Shown here: piece by piece, positions 7,554-15,802 of the stretch
Layout of the letters: each line of letters opens with the position of its first letter
How positions within the stretch are numbered: position 1 is the first letter of the stretch
DNA from: Prauserella shujinwangii
GTDB lineage: Bacteria; Actinomycetota; Actinomycetes; Mycobacteriales; Pseudonocardiaceae
NCBI RefSeq assembly: GCF_003001955.1
Contig: NZ_PVNH01000008.1
Coordinates: 124,001-188,000, forward strand
Direction of reading: 5' to 3'
DNA: 64,000 bases
The notes under the pieces: model-generated
Databases searched by the model: none
Seen by the model: only the letters and a program-made list of their open reading frames with translations
What the model was told of the DNA's origin: nothing
Position numbers and translations under genes: made by a program

Positions 7554-8576
7554 ATGAGCGACCAGGATCCACCCGGTCTCGAGCTGGCGCGGCTGCGCGC
7601 GCACCTCGACCGGGAGCTGCCCGGGCTGGTGTCCGGGCCACTGAGCGCCGAGGTGGTGGAAGGCGGGCGCTCCAACCTGACGTACGTGGTGGACGACGGG
7701 ACGAACCGGTGGGTCGTCCGGCGGCCTCCGCTCGGCCACGTCCTGCCCACCGCGCACGACATGAAGCGTGAGCACCGGGTGATCAGCGCGCTCGGTGAGA
7801 CCGCGGTTCCGGTGCCGCGCACGCTGCTGCTCTGCGAGGACGACTCCGTGCTGGGCGCTCCGTTCTACGTGATGGAGTTCGTGCCGGGCGTCCCGTACCG
7901 CAGCCGCGACCAGCTCGCCGAGCTCGGCCCCGAGCGCACGCGGGCGATCGCGGACGCGCTCGTCGACACGCTGGTCGACCTGCACGCGGTGGATCCGGGC
8001 GCCGTGGGGCTCGCCGACTTCGGCAGGCCCGAGGGCTTCCTGGAACGGCAGCTGCGCCGCTGGAAGAAGCAGCTCGACGCCTCGCGCAGCCGCGAGCTGC
8101 CGGGCATCGACGAGCTGCACGACCGGCTCGCGGCCCGGATCCCGGAACCCCAGGCCGCGTCGATCGTGCACGGCGACTACCGCCTCGACAACGTCCTCGT
8201 CGGCGACGGCGACCGCATCAACGCCGTGCTGGACTGGGAGATGTCGACGCTCGGCGACCCGCTCACCGACCTGGCGCTGCTGGTGGCGTACGCGGAACGC
8301 GACACGCTGAACCTCAGCTTCGTGAGCGACGTCAGCTCCGCGCCCGGCTATCCCGGCACCGACGACGTGATCGCCCGGTACGCCGAGCGCTCCGGCCGGG
8401 ACGTCTCCGCACTGAACTGGTATCTCGGCATGGCGTTCTTCAAGCTGGCCGTGATCCTCGAGGGCATCTACTACCGATTCAGCCAGGGCCAGACGGTCGG
8501 TTCCGGGTTCGAGGAGATCGGCTCCGGCGTCGCTCCGCTCGTGGCGCACGGCAACGCCACCCTGAAGGAGGACTGA
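7554..8576 (+). CDS. APH-fold phosphotransferase, ACAD11 N-domain / LvaA-like
   Basis: A 340-residue aminoglycoside-phosphotransferase-fold kinase, started at ATG 7554 behind GAGGAGG. The catalytic loop IVHGDYRLDNVL and the metal motif VLDWEMSTLGDP are intact. In animals this domain is fused to an acyl-CoA dehydrogenase in ACAD10/11, and in Pseudomonas LvaA/LvaC act on 4-hydroxyacyl-CoA by phosphorylating the 4-hydroxyl. Here the next gene is an ACAD11-type dehydrogenase starting on the last base of this stop codon, so the same split arrangement applies. I infer a kinase for hydroxyacyl-CoA rather than an antibiotic-resistance enzyme. Confidence 0.85.
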   Translation: MSDQDPPGLELARLRAHLDRELPGLVSGPLSAEVVEGGRSNLTYVVDDGTNRWVVRRPPLGHVLPTAHDMKREHRVISALGETAVPVPRTLLLCEDDSVLGAPFYVMEFVPGVPYRSRDQLAELGPERTRAIADALVDTLVDLHAVDPGAVGLADFGRPEGFLERQLRRWKKQLDASRSRELPGIDELHDRLAARIPEPQAASIVHGDYRLDNVLVGDGDRINAVLDWEMSTLGDPLTDLALLVAYAERDTLNLSFVSDVSSAPGYPGTDDVIARYAERSGRDVSALNWYLGMAFFKLAVILEGIYYRFSQGQTVGSGFEEIGSGVAPLVAHGNATLKED

Positions 8577-9802
8577 TGGATTTCGCGTTCGACCCGCGCA
8601 CCGAGGAGCTGCGGGAACGCCTGCTGGAGTTCATGGACTCGCACGTCTACCCCGCCGAGCCGGTGTTCGCCGAGCAGCTGGCGGCCAGGGAGGACGAGTG
8701 GTCGACGGTGCCCGTCGTGGAGGAGCTGAAGGCCGAGGCCCGCAGGCGCGGCCTGTGGAACTTCTTCCTGCCGGGTGAGCACGGCGGCGGGCTGACCAAC
8801 CTGCAGTACGCCCCGCTGGCCGAGATCACCGGGCGCAGCCCGCAACTGGCTCCGGTCGCGCTCAACTGCGCCGCGCCCGACACCGGCAACATGGAGGTGC
8901 TGTCGATGTTCGGCAGCGAGCGGCAGCGCAAGGAGTGGCTGGAGCCGCTGCTCGACGGCGAGATCCGGTCGGCGTTCGCGATGACCGAGCCGGACGTGGC
9001 CTCGTCCGACGCGCGCAACATCGCCACCCGCATCACCCGGGACGGGGACTCCTACGTCATCAACGGCCGCAAGTGGTTCATCTCCGGCGCGATGAACCCG
9101 AACTGCCGGATCTTCATCGTCATGGGCAAGACCGACCCCGGCGCCGAGCCGCACCGGCAGCAGAGCATGGTGCTGGTCCCCCGCGACACCCCCGGCCTGC
9201 GGGTGGAGCGCGGCATGCGGGTGTTCGGCTACACCGACGGCGACCACGGCGGGCACGCCGAGGTGGTGTTCGACGACGTGCGGGTGCCCGCGGAGAACCT
9301 GATCGGCGAGGAGGGCGGCGGCTTCGCGATCGCCCAGGCGCGGCTGGGCCCCGGCCGGATCCACCACTGCATGCGGCTGATCGGCATGGCCGAGCGGGCG
9401 ATCGAGCTGATGTGCCGCAGGGCGACGTCCCGGGTCGCGTTCGGCAAGGCGCTCGCGCAGCAGGGCGTGGTGCAGGAGTGGATCGCGGAGTCCCGGGTGC
9501 GCGTCGAGCAGCTGCGGCTGCTCGTGCTCAAGACGGCGTGGCTGATGGACACGGTGGGCAACCAGGGCGCGCACACCGAGATCCAGGCGATCAAGATCGC
9601 GACTCCCGCGTCGGTCGAGTGGATCCTCGACAAGGCCATCCAGACCCACGGCGCGGGCGGCGTGAGCCAGGACTTCCCCCTCGCCGGCCTGTGGGCCGCG
9701 GCGCGCATGCTGCGGCTGGCGGACGGGCCGGACGAGGTGCACAAGCGGTCGCTCGCGCGCCGTGAGCTCAAGCAGTACCTCCCGGAGGGTGAGCACCGAT
9801 GA
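8576..9802 (+). CDS. Acyl-CoA dehydrogenase, ACAD11 / LvaC type
   Basis: A 408-residue FAD-dependent acyl-CoA dehydrogenase-fold enzyme. MTEPDVASSDA and WFISGA are the FAD/substrate-binding signature. The C-terminal segment with RIHHCMRLIGMAERA, RVAFGK, AWLMDTVGNQ and THGAGGVSQDFPLA resembles the C-terminal half of ACAD10/11. Its ATG shares a base with the stop codon of the upstream phosphotransferase, indicating tight translational coupling. Together the pair should convert a phosphorylated 4-hydroxyacyl-CoA to an enoyl- or 3-hydroxyacyl-CoA. This reaction is by analogy to the Lva and ACAD11 systems. Confidence 0.88.
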   Translation: MDFAFDPRTEELRERLLEFMDSHVYPAEPVFAEQLAAREDEWSTVPVVEELKAEARRRGLWNFFLPGEHGGGLTNLQYAPLAEITGRSPQLAPVALNCAAPDTGNMEVLSMFGSERQRKEWLEPLLDGEIRSAFAMTEPDVASSDARNIATRITRDGDSYVINGRKWFISGAMNPNCRIFIVMGKTDPGAEPHRQQSMVLVPRDTPGLRVERGMRVFGYTDGDHGGHAEVVFDDVRVPAENLIGEEGGGFAIAQARLGPGRIHHCMRLIGMAERAIELMCRRATSRVAFGKALAQQGVVQEWIAESRVRVEQLRLLVLKTAWLMDTVGNQGAHTEIQAIKIATPASVEWILDKAIQTHGAGGVSQDFPLAGLWAAARMLRLADGPDEVHKRSLARRELKQYLPEGEHR

Positions 9803-10992
9803 GTGAGTCCATAGTGGATGCCGACGAGCTGCGGCACCGGGTCGCCGCGTTCCTCGCCGAGCACGATCCGGCCACCACCGACCGGCTGGAGTTCCTGCGC
9901 GCCCGCTTCGACGCGGGCCTGGCCTGGGTGCACTACCCCGCCGGGCTCGGCGGGCTCGGCGCGCCGCGCGCGCTGCAGCAGGTGGTGGACGCCGAGTTCG
10001 CGGCGGCGGGCGCGCCGGACAACAACCCGCGCCGGATCGGCATCGGGCTCGGCATGGCCGCGCCGACGATCCTGCGGTTCGGCACCGAAGAGCAGAAGCG
10101 GCGTTTCCTCCGTCCGTTGTGGACCGGCGAGGAGGTGTGGTGCCAGCTGTTCAGCGAGCCCGGCGCGGGCTCCGACCTGGCCGCGCTGGGCACCCGCGCC
10201 GTCCGCGACGGTGCGGACTGGGTGGTGACCGGGCAGAAGGTGTGGACGTCCACCGCGCACACCGCGCGCTGGGCGATCCTCGTCACGCGGACCGACCCGG
10301 ACGTGCCCAAGCACCAGGGCATGACGTACTTCGTCTGCGACATGACCGATCCCGGGGTCGAGGTCCGCCCGCTGCGGCAGATCACCGGCGAGGCGGAGTT
10401 CAACGAGGTCTTCCTCAACGGCGCGCGCATTCCCGACGCGCACCGGCTGGGCGCCGTCGGCGAGGGCTGGAAGGTCGCGCAGACCACGTTGATGAACGAG
10501 CGGGTCGCGATCGGCGGCCACGCGCTGCCCCGCGAGGGCGGGATGGTCGGCGTCGTGGCCGGCACCTGGCGGGAGCGGCCCGAGTTGCGCACGCCCGACC
10601 TGCACGACCGGCTGCTGCGGCTGTGGGTCGAGGTGGAGGCGTTCCGGCTCGCCGGGGTCCGGCTGCGCCAGCAGCTCGCCGTGGGCGAGCCGGGACCGGA
10701 GGGCTCGGGCATGAAGCTGGCGTTCGCCCGGCTCAACCAGGCGCTGTCCGGACTGGAGGTCGAGCTGCTCGCCGACGAGGGCCTGACCTACGACGACTGG
10801 ACGATGCGCAGGCCCGAGCAGGTCGACTTCACTGGCCGTGAGGCCGGTTACCGCTACCTGCGGGCGAAGGGCAACTCGATCGAGGGCGGCACGTCGGAGA
10901 TCCTCCGCAACATCGTCGCCGAGCGCGTGCTCGGCCTGCCCGCCGAGCCGCGCGTGGACAAGGACGTCGCCTGGAAGGACCTGCCGCGATGA
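9799..10992 (+). CDS. Acyl-CoA dehydrogenase, probable alpha subunit of a heteromeric enzyme
   Basis: A 397-residue acyl-CoA dehydrogenase. QLFSEPGAGSDLA and KVWTSTAHTA are the flavin-binding signature, and the C-terminal GNSIEGGTSEILRNI is the usual FAD/dimer contact region. It overlaps the upstream dehydrogenase by ATGA and the downstream one by four bases. It lacks the usual middle-chain catalytic-Glu context, while the next gene keeps that region. That complementation resembles the alpha2beta2 FadE pairs of mycobacterial sterol and branched-lipid degradation. Heteromer formation is inference. Confidence 0.85.
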   Translation: MSESIVDADELRHRVAAFLAEHDPATTDRLEFLRARFDAGLAWVHYPAGLGGLGAPRALQQVVDAEFAAAGAPDNNPRRIGIGLGMAAPTILRFGTEEQKRRFLRPLWTGEEVWCQLFSEPGAGSDLAALGTRAVRDGADWVVTGQKVWTSTAHTARWAILVTRTDPDVPKHQGMTYFVCDMTDPGVEVRPLRQITGEAEFNEVFLNGARIPDAHRLGAVGEGWKVAQTTLMNERVAIGGHALPREGGMVGVVAGTWRERPELRTPDLHDRLLRLWVEVEAFRLAGVRLRQQLAVGEPGPEGSGMKLAFARLNQALSGLEVELLADEGLTYDDWTMRRPEQVDFTGREAGYRYLRAKGNSIEGGTSEILRNIVAERVLGLPAEPRVDKDVAWKDLPR

Positions 10993-12113
10993 GTGACCCT
11001 GACCTGCTCTACTCCGACGTCGAGGACGACCTCAGGGCGAGCGTGCGGGACCTGCTCGCCGACCGCTGCGAGGCCTCGGCGCTGCTGGCGCGCGTCGAGA
11101 GCGCCGAGCCCTACGACCGGAAGCTGTGGACCACGCTGGCCGCCGAGCTGGGCACCGCCGGGCTGCACGTCCCGGAGGAACGCGGCGGGCAGGGCGCCTC
11201 CACCCGCGAGACGGCGCTCGTGCTGGAGGAACTCGGCCGCAGTGTGGCCCCGGTGCCGTTCCTGGGCAGCGCGGTGCTCGCGACGACGGCGCTGCTGGGC
11301 GCCGACCCCGCCGGGGAGGAGGCCGCCGGGCTGCTGCGGCGGCTGGCCGCGGGCGAGGCCACCGGGGCGCTCGCCGTGCCGCTGGCGACCGGTCCGGGAG
11401 CGCCGTTCCCGCAGCTGGTCGGCGCCGACCCGGAGGGGACGCTGACCGGCCGGGTCGGCACGGTGGCCGACGCGTCGGCCGCCGACGTGCTCGTGGTGCC
11501 CGCGACCGGCCCGGACGGGCCCGCGCTGTACGCGGTGGACGTGGCCGCCGAGGGCGTCGCCGTGACCGAGCGCGTGTCGCTCGACCTGACGCGCCGGGTC
11601 GCCGACGTGGCGCTGTCGGGAGCGCGCGGGCGGCTGCTCGCCGGGCCGGAGCGCGCCGCTGCCGCACTGGACCGGGCGCTGCTCACCGGCGCCGGCCTGC
11701 TCGCCTCGGAACAGCTGGGCGTCGCGCAGTGGTGCCTGGACCAGACGGTGGGCTACGTGCAGGAGCGCTACCAGTTCGGCAGGCCGGTGGGGTCGTTCCA
11801 GGCGCTGAAACACCGGCTCGCCGACGTCTGGCTGGAGCTGGTGGCCGCCAGGGCGGCGGCCCGGTACGCGGCGGACGCGCTGGCCTCGGATCGCCCGGAC
11901 ACCGGCGTGGCGGTGGCGGTCGCGCAGTCCTACTGCGCGTCGGTGGCGGTGCACGCCGCGGAGGAGTGCGTGCAGTTGCACGGCGGCATCGGGATGACGT
12001 GGGAGCATCCGGCGCACCTGTACCTCAAGCGCGCCAAGGCGGACGAGATCGCGCTCGGCACGCCCGGCAGGCACCGCACGACGCTGGCGGACCTCGTCGA
12101 CCTGCCCGCCTGA
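10989..12113 (+). CDS. Acyl-CoA dehydrogenase, probable beta subunit
   Basis: A 374-residue divergent acyl-CoA dehydrogenase. The central FAD-binding Thr/Ser motif is poorly conserved (an Ala/Pro-rich stretch replaces MTEP...GSD), but the C-terminal region is good: YQFGRPVGSFQALKH and VQLHGGIGMTWEHPAHLYLKR, where Glu of TWEH is the expected base. Loss of one half-site here and the other in the preceding gene fits an obligate alpha2beta2 enzyme. This is the last gene of the four-gene operon from 7554; a 46-bp palindrome follows. Confidence 0.83.
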   Translation: MSDPDLLYSDVEDDLRASVRDLLADRCEASALLARVESAEPYDRKLWTTLAAELGTAGLHVPEERGGQGASTRETALVLEELGRSVAPVPFLGSAVLATTALLGADPAGEEAAGLLRRLAAGEATGALAVPLATGPGAPFPQLVGADPEGTLTGRVGTVADASAADVLVVPATGPDGPALYAVDVAAEGVAVTERVSLDLTRRVADVALSGARGRLLAGPERAAAALDRALLTGAGLLASEQLGVAQWCLDQTVGYVQERYQFGRPVGSFQALKHRLADVWLELVAARAAARYAADALASDRPDTGVAVAVAQSYCASVAVHAAEECVQLHGGIGMTWEHPAHLYLKRAKADEIALGTPGRHRTTLADLVDLPA

Positions 12114-12131
12114 CCGCCCGCGCGCCACAGC

Positions 12132-12177
12132 CTCGTGAGCGGGAAACGTGGTTCTAACCACGTTTCCCGCTCACGAG
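12132..12177. terminator. 46-bp perfect palindrome between convergent genes
   Basis: Two 22-base fully complementary arms (12132-12153 and 12156-12177) flank a CT centre. The arm reads CTCGTGAGCGGGAAACGTGG at its outer part. The same sequence family recurs at 47087-47132. It sits between the converging ends of the dehydrogenase operon and cutA, so a bidirectional terminator is the simplest reading. Confidence 0.8.
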
Positions 12178-12180
12178 CGG

Positions 12181-12504
12181 TCAGTCGCGGGTTTCGGTCA
12201 CCAACCAGGACAGGTACTCGCCGTGCCCGCCCGTGATCGGCGTGACGATCACCTCGGGCACGTCGTAGGTGTGGTGCTCGGTGAGGTGCGCGACGAGGGG
12301 GTCCGCGCGGTCCGCGGCGGTCTTGACCTCCACCCGCCACTCGCGGGCGTTCTCGACGATGCCTTCCCAGCGGAACACACTCGTGATCGGACCGACGATC
12401 TGCGCGCACGCGCCGAGGTTCGCCTCGACGGCTCCGGCCGCGAGCGTGCGCGCGGCCTCCTCCGAGTCGGTGGTGGTGGCGACGATGACGTGATCAACCG
12501 GCAT
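12181..12504 (-). CDS. cutA: CutA1 divalent-ion tolerance protein
   Basis: A 107-residue CutA1 family protein of standard length, starting at ATG 12504. The conserved beta-strand GACAQIVGPITSVFRWEG, the EWRVEVKT strand and HTYDVPEVIVTPITGG are all present. CutA1 forms a very stable trimer with a PII-like ferredoxin fold and has been linked to copper tolerance in enterobacteria; its true role is unclear. It lies between the catabolic operon and the TetR gene but is not obviously part of that pathway. Confidence 0.92.
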   Translation of the reverse strand: MPVDHVIVATTTDSEEAARTLAAGAVEANLGACAQIVGPITSVFRWEGIVENAREWRVEVKTAADRADPLVAHLTEHHTYDVPEVIVTPITGGHGEYLSWLVTETRD

Positions 12505-12527
12505 GGCTCCACCCTACAAACGCCGCG

Positions 12528-13127
12528 TCAGTCCGGCCGGAGTGCGCCGAGCAGCAGGTCCGCGAAGTGGTCGCCGACCTCCTTCGCGGAGAGCTCGCCC
12601 TCGTGCCGGTACCAGAAGCCGAGGTGGTGCACGGCGCCGAAGAAGAAGTCCACGATCACCTCGGCGGGCTTGTCCGCGCGGAACTCCCCCGCCCGCTGCC
12701 CCTCCTCGATCAGGCCGCGGAACCGCTCGTGGTACTCGCGCCGCTCGGCCCGGACCGCCCGCTGCATGTCCGGGCTGAGGTGGTGCATCGACTGCAGGAA
12801 GATCTTCGTGTCGTCGAGGCTGGCGATGCTGCTCACGACCACGTCCGACGCCGCGGAGAACAGCCGCTCGCGGATCGGCGCCGCGGTGGCCGCGAACTTC
12901 TCCAGCCGCTCGGTCTGGTCCCGCAGGACCCGCGCGTACACCTCGTACAGCAGGTCGTCCTTCGACCCGAAGTAGTGGTACATCGCGCCCTTGGTGACAC
13001 CGGCGGCCGCCACGATCTCCTGCACGGAGGTGCGGTCGAAGCCCTGCTCGGCGAACAGCCGGGTCGCGACCGACAGCAGCCTGCGTGGCACCGAGCCCTG
13101 CTCGTCGGCGTCCCCGGCTCCCGTCAT
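12528..13127 (-). CDS. TetR-family repressor of the R2 operator
   Basis: A 199-residue TetR regulator. The N-terminal HTH is canonical: FAEQGFDRTSVQEIVAAAGV followed by KGAMYHYFGSKDDLL. ATG 13127 is supported by a -10 TATGCT 7 bases upstream, which suggests a leaderless mRNA. A palindrome ATACCGACCGGTCGGTGT (13138-13155) overlaps this promoter and is repeated before the phosphotransferase/ACAD operon at 7507. The ligand is probably an acyl-CoA of the pathway. The divergence and the shared operator make this the best candidate regulator of the 7554-12113 operon. Confidence 0.88.
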   Translation of the reverse strand: MTGAGDADEQGSVPRRLLSVATRLFAEQGFDRTSVQEIVAAAGVTKGAMYHYFGSKDDLLYEVYARVLRDQTERLEKFAATAAPIRERLFSAASDVVVSSIASLDDTKIFLQSMHHLSPDMQRAVRAERREYHERFRGLIEEGQRAGEFRADKPAEVIVDFFFGAVHHLGFWYRHEGELSAKEVGDHFADLLLGALRPD

Positions 13128-13137
13128 GCCGGGCAGC

Positions 13138-13155
13138 ATACCGACCGGTCGGTGT
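13138..13155. promoter_or_regulatory. TetR-type operator R2, copy 2 (autoregulatory)
   Basis: ATACCGACCGGTCGGTGT matches the site at 7507-7524 in 16 of 18 positions. It overlaps the -10 TATGCT of the TetR gene on the minus strand. Confidence 0.75.
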
Positions 13156-13182
13156 CGTGCCCCGGACGCGCGGACCCGTTCC

Positions 13183-14163
13183 TCACCCACGGGCTCCGGC
13201 CTCGAGGAACCGGCGCGGGTTGTGCACCAGCATGGTCTCGATCTCCTGCTCGCTGACGCCGCGGCCGCGCAGGGCGGGCAGCACGTCCCGGGTGATGTGC
13301 AGGTAGTGCCAGTTCGGCATCAGCCGGGGCAGCTCCGCCTGCGGGAACCAGTCGATGTAGCAGGACGCGTCGTGGGAGAGCACCAGGTGCCCGGCGTAGC
13401 CCCGGGCGCACAGCTCGGCGACGGTGTCGACGCGCTGCTCGAACGGCAGGATCGTGTCCACACCGAACCGGTCCATGCCGAGCAGCGAGCCCCGGTCGGC
13501 CAGCTCGATGAGGTAGCCGAGGTCCGTGCTGTCCCCGCAGTGCCCGATGAGGACCCGCGACAGGTCGACGCCCTCCTCCTCGAACACGTTCTGCTGGGCG
13601 AGCCCCTGCCTGCTCGCCGCGTGCGTGTGCGTCATGATCGGCGTGCCGGTGGCCCGGTGCGCGGCGGCGACGGCACGCAGCACGCGGCCCACGCCCTTGG
13701 TGACGCCCGGGGTGTCCGTGGCGCACTTGAGCACGCCGGCCTTCACGCCCGTGCCCGCGATGCCCTCGGTGATGTCGCCGACGAACATCCCGACCAGCGG
13801 ATCCTCCCCGCCGAGCAGCGTGCCCGGGCCGCGGAAGTGCAGGTAGTGCGGCACGTCCCGGTAGGTGTAGAGACCGGTCGCCACGACGATGTTGAGATCC
13901 ACCTCCGCGGCGACGCGCTGGATCCGCGGCAGGTAGCGGCCGAGCCCGATCACGGTGGGGTCGACGATCGTGCCGATACCCTCCGCGGCCAGCTCGCGCA
14001 GCCGCGCGATCGCGCGCGGCACCTGCTCCTCCTCGCGGAAACCCTCGTCCTCCGGGTAGTTGGCCAGGAATTCGGGGCTGAGCACGAAGATGTGCTCGTG
14101 CACCAGCACCCGGCCCAGCGCGGCCGGGTCGACCGCGCCCCGTACCGTCTCGACCGTCGCCAC
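13183..14163 (-). CDS. Phosphotriesterase-family metal-dependent hydrolase
   Basis: A 326-residue TIM-barrel amidohydrolase of the phosphotriesterase family. GTG 14163 follows GGAAGGAGGG. The metal ligands are visible: HEH near residue 20, the carbamylated Lys in GVLKCAT, THTHAASRQG, IGHCGDS and LSHDAS. Characterised relatives are lactonases and esterases rather than true phosphotriesterases. Encoded next to two SDRs and acyl-CoA enzymes, a lactone- or ester-opening step in the same catabolic route is plausible. It is separated by 35 bases from the upstream SDR and is probably in the same minus-strand operon (15733 to 13183). Confidence 0.85.
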   Translation of the reverse strand: MATVETVRGAVDPAALGRVLVHEHIFVLSPEFLANYPEDEGFREEEQVPRAIARLRELAAEGIGTIVDPTVIGLGRYLPRIQRVAAEVDLNIVVATGLYTYRDVPHYLHFRGPGTLLGGEDPLVGMFVGDITEGIAGTGVKAGVLKCATDTPGVTKGVGRVLRAVAAAHRATGTPIMTHTHAASRQGLAQQNVFEEEGVDLSRVLIGHCGDSTDLGYLIELADRGSLLGMDRFGVDTILPFEQRVDTVAELCARGYAGHLVLSHDASCYIDWFPQAELPRLMPNWHYLHITRDVLPALRGRGVSEQEIETMLVHNPRRFLEAGARG

Positions 14164-14198
14164 GGGCACCCTCCTTCCGGCTCGGGCGCGCCCGGCAC

Positions 14199-14984
14199 CT
14201 ACTGGTTGAGCACGCTCTCGATCTTGCGCTGCAGCTTGTTCATGCCGCCGAGCCAGCGCTCGTTCTGGGTCGCCCTCGCCGCGTAGTACTCGGCGACCTC
14301 GGGGTGCGGCAGCACGAGGAAGCGCCCGTCCCCGAACGCCTCCAGCACCGTGTCGGCGACCTGTTCCGGTTCGATGGCCGACCGGCCCATGAGCAGCTCG
14401 CCGCCGGGTCCGCTGTCGGCGAGCATCCGGGTGCGCACGCCCTGCGGGCACACGGCCTGCACGGTGATGCCGCGGTGCCGGTAGCTCGCGGCCAGCCACT
14501 CCGCGAACGCCAGCGCCCCGTGCTTGGTGACCGAGTACGGCGCGGAACCGAGGCTGGTGAGCAGCCCCGCCGCCGACACCGTGGCGAGGAAGTGACCGCG
14601 TCCCCGGTCGAGCCAGTCGGGCAGCAGCTCCCGCGCGGCCCGCACGTGCGCCATCACGTTGACGTCCCAGGCCTGGGCCCAGGCGTCCTCGGGAACCTCC
14701 GGTCCGCCCAGCGGGGCGACGCCGGCGTTGGCGCAGAACAGGTCGATCGCGCCGAGGGTCTCCTTCGCGGTGGCGACGAGCCCGCGCACGCCCTCCTCCC
14801 CCGCGGCGTCCCCGGCGACGGCCACGCCGCCGATCTCCTCGGCCACCGCGCCCGCCGCCTCGCCGTCGAGGTCGGCGACCACGACGCGGGCGCCCTCGGC
14901 CGCGAACCGCCGGGCCATGGCGGCCCCGATCCCCGCACCTCCGCCGGTGATGACCACCCCGGCCCCGGACAGCCGCACGCTCAC
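14199..14984 (-). CDS. Short-chain dehydrogenase/reductase
   Basis: A 261-residue SDR with the cofactor motif TGGGAGIG, NAGVAP and the catalytic pair in YSVTKHG. An acidic residue after beta-2 (VVVADLDG) favours NAD over NADP. GTG 14984 overlaps the stop of the preceding SDR gene by GTGA, so the two are translationally coupled. The C-terminus is longer than in FabG and ends with a helical tail (NKLQRKIESVL). The substrate is not evident. Confidence 0.88.
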   Translation of the reverse strand: MSVRLSGAGVVITGGGAGIGAAMARRFAAEGARVVVADLDGEAAGAVAEEIGGVAVAGDAAGEEGVRGLVATAKETLGAIDLFCANAGVAPLGGPEVPEDAWAQAWDVNVMAHVRAARELLPDWLDRGRGHFLATVSAAGLLTSLGSAPYSVTKHGALAFAEWLAASYRHRGITVQAVCPQGVRTRMLADSGPGGELLMGRSAIEPEQVADTVLEAFGDGRFLVLPHPEVAEYYAARATQNERWLGGMNKLQRKIESVLNQ

Positions 14985-15733
14985 AGGCCACCGCCCAGCG
15001 TGACACCGCCGTCGACAACGAGCGTCTGCCCGGTGATCCAGCCGGCCTGGTCGGACAGCAGGAACGCGGCCGCGCCCGCGATGTCCTCCGGCACGCCGAG
15101 CCGTTTCATCGGGTACGCGGCGGCGACCTCGTCCTCCCGGTTCTCGTAGAGGGCGGTCGCGAACTTGGTCTTCACCACCGCCGGGGCGATGGCGTTGACC
15201 CGGATCCGGGGCGCCAGCTCCTCGGCGACCTCCTGCGTCAGCCGGATGAGGGCGGCCTTGCTCACGCCGTACATGCCGATGCCGGGTGACGTGCGCACGC
15301 CCGCGATCGACGAGACGTTGACGATCGCGCCGCCGTGCTCGCCCATCCACGCGTCGCGGGCGGCCCGGATCCAGGCGAGCGGCGCGAGGACGTTGACCGC
15401 GAAGATCTTGGCCGCGGCGTCGGTCTCGACGTCCAGGACGGAGCCGTACACCGGGTTGATCCCGGTGTTGTTGACCAGCAGGTCGAGGCTGCCGAACGTC
15501 TCGAGGGTCCGCGCGACCGCCTCCTGCTGGTGGTCGGCGTCGTCGGCCTTGCCGGGCACGCCGAGAGCCACGGAGGGGCCGCCGAGCTCCTCGACCGCGG
15601 CCGCGAGCGGCTCCGGCTTGCGCGCCGTGATGCAGACCTTGGCTCCGCGCTCCACCAGCTCCTTGGCGATGCCGAGGCCGATGCCCCGGCTGGCGCCGGT
15701 GACGATGGCGACGCGGTCCTTGAACGAGTTCAC
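14981..15733 (-). CDS. FabG-like short-chain dehydrogenase/reductase
   Basis: A 250-residue SDR starting at GTG 15733 behind GAGGAGAAC. TGASRGIGLG binds the dinucleotide, NNTGINP follows, and YGVSKAALI carries the catalytic Tyr and Lys. Length and the C-terminal SDQAGWITGQTLVVDGG are typical of FabG/3-oxoacyl-type reductases. Its -10 box TAGTGT (minus strand, 15774-15779) overlaps the R1 palindrome shared with the divergent TetR gene. It leads the minus-strand operon SDR-SDR-phosphotriesterase. Confidence 0.9.
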   Translation of the reverse strand: MNSFKDRVAIVTGASRGIGLGIAKELVERGAKVCITARKPEPLAAAVEELGGPSVALGVPGKADDADHQQEAVARTLETFGSLDLLVNNTGINPVYGSVLDVETDAAAKIFAVNVLAPLAWIRAARDAWMGEHGGAIVNVSSIAGVRTSPGIGMYGVSKAALIRLTQEVAEELAPRIRVNAIAPAVVKTKFATALYENREDEVAAAYPMKRLGVPEDIAGAAAFLLSDQAGWITGQTLVVDGGVTLGGGL

Positions 15734-15777
15734 TGGTAGCGTTCTCCTCTACTCGCAGGCGCTGCGCCCGGGGACAC

Positions 15778-15791
15778 TAAGCGCTCGCTTA
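15778..15791. promoter_or_regulatory. TetR-type operator R1, copy 2, between divergent promoters
   Basis: The palindrome TAAGCGCTCGCTTA lies between two facing -10 boxes and overlaps each by two bases: TACAAT on the plus strand (15790-15795) and TAGTGT on the minus strand (15774-15779). One bound dimer would block both the SDR operon and the tetR gene. Confidence 0.82.
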
Positions 15792-15802
15792 CAATCCTTG
15801 CC

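Noticed and set aside
7554-8576. Aminoglycoside-resistance kinase
   Set aside because: The fold is the same, but the one-base overlap with an ACAD11-type dehydrogenase and the TetR acyl-CoA context favour a hydroxyacyl-CoA kinase.
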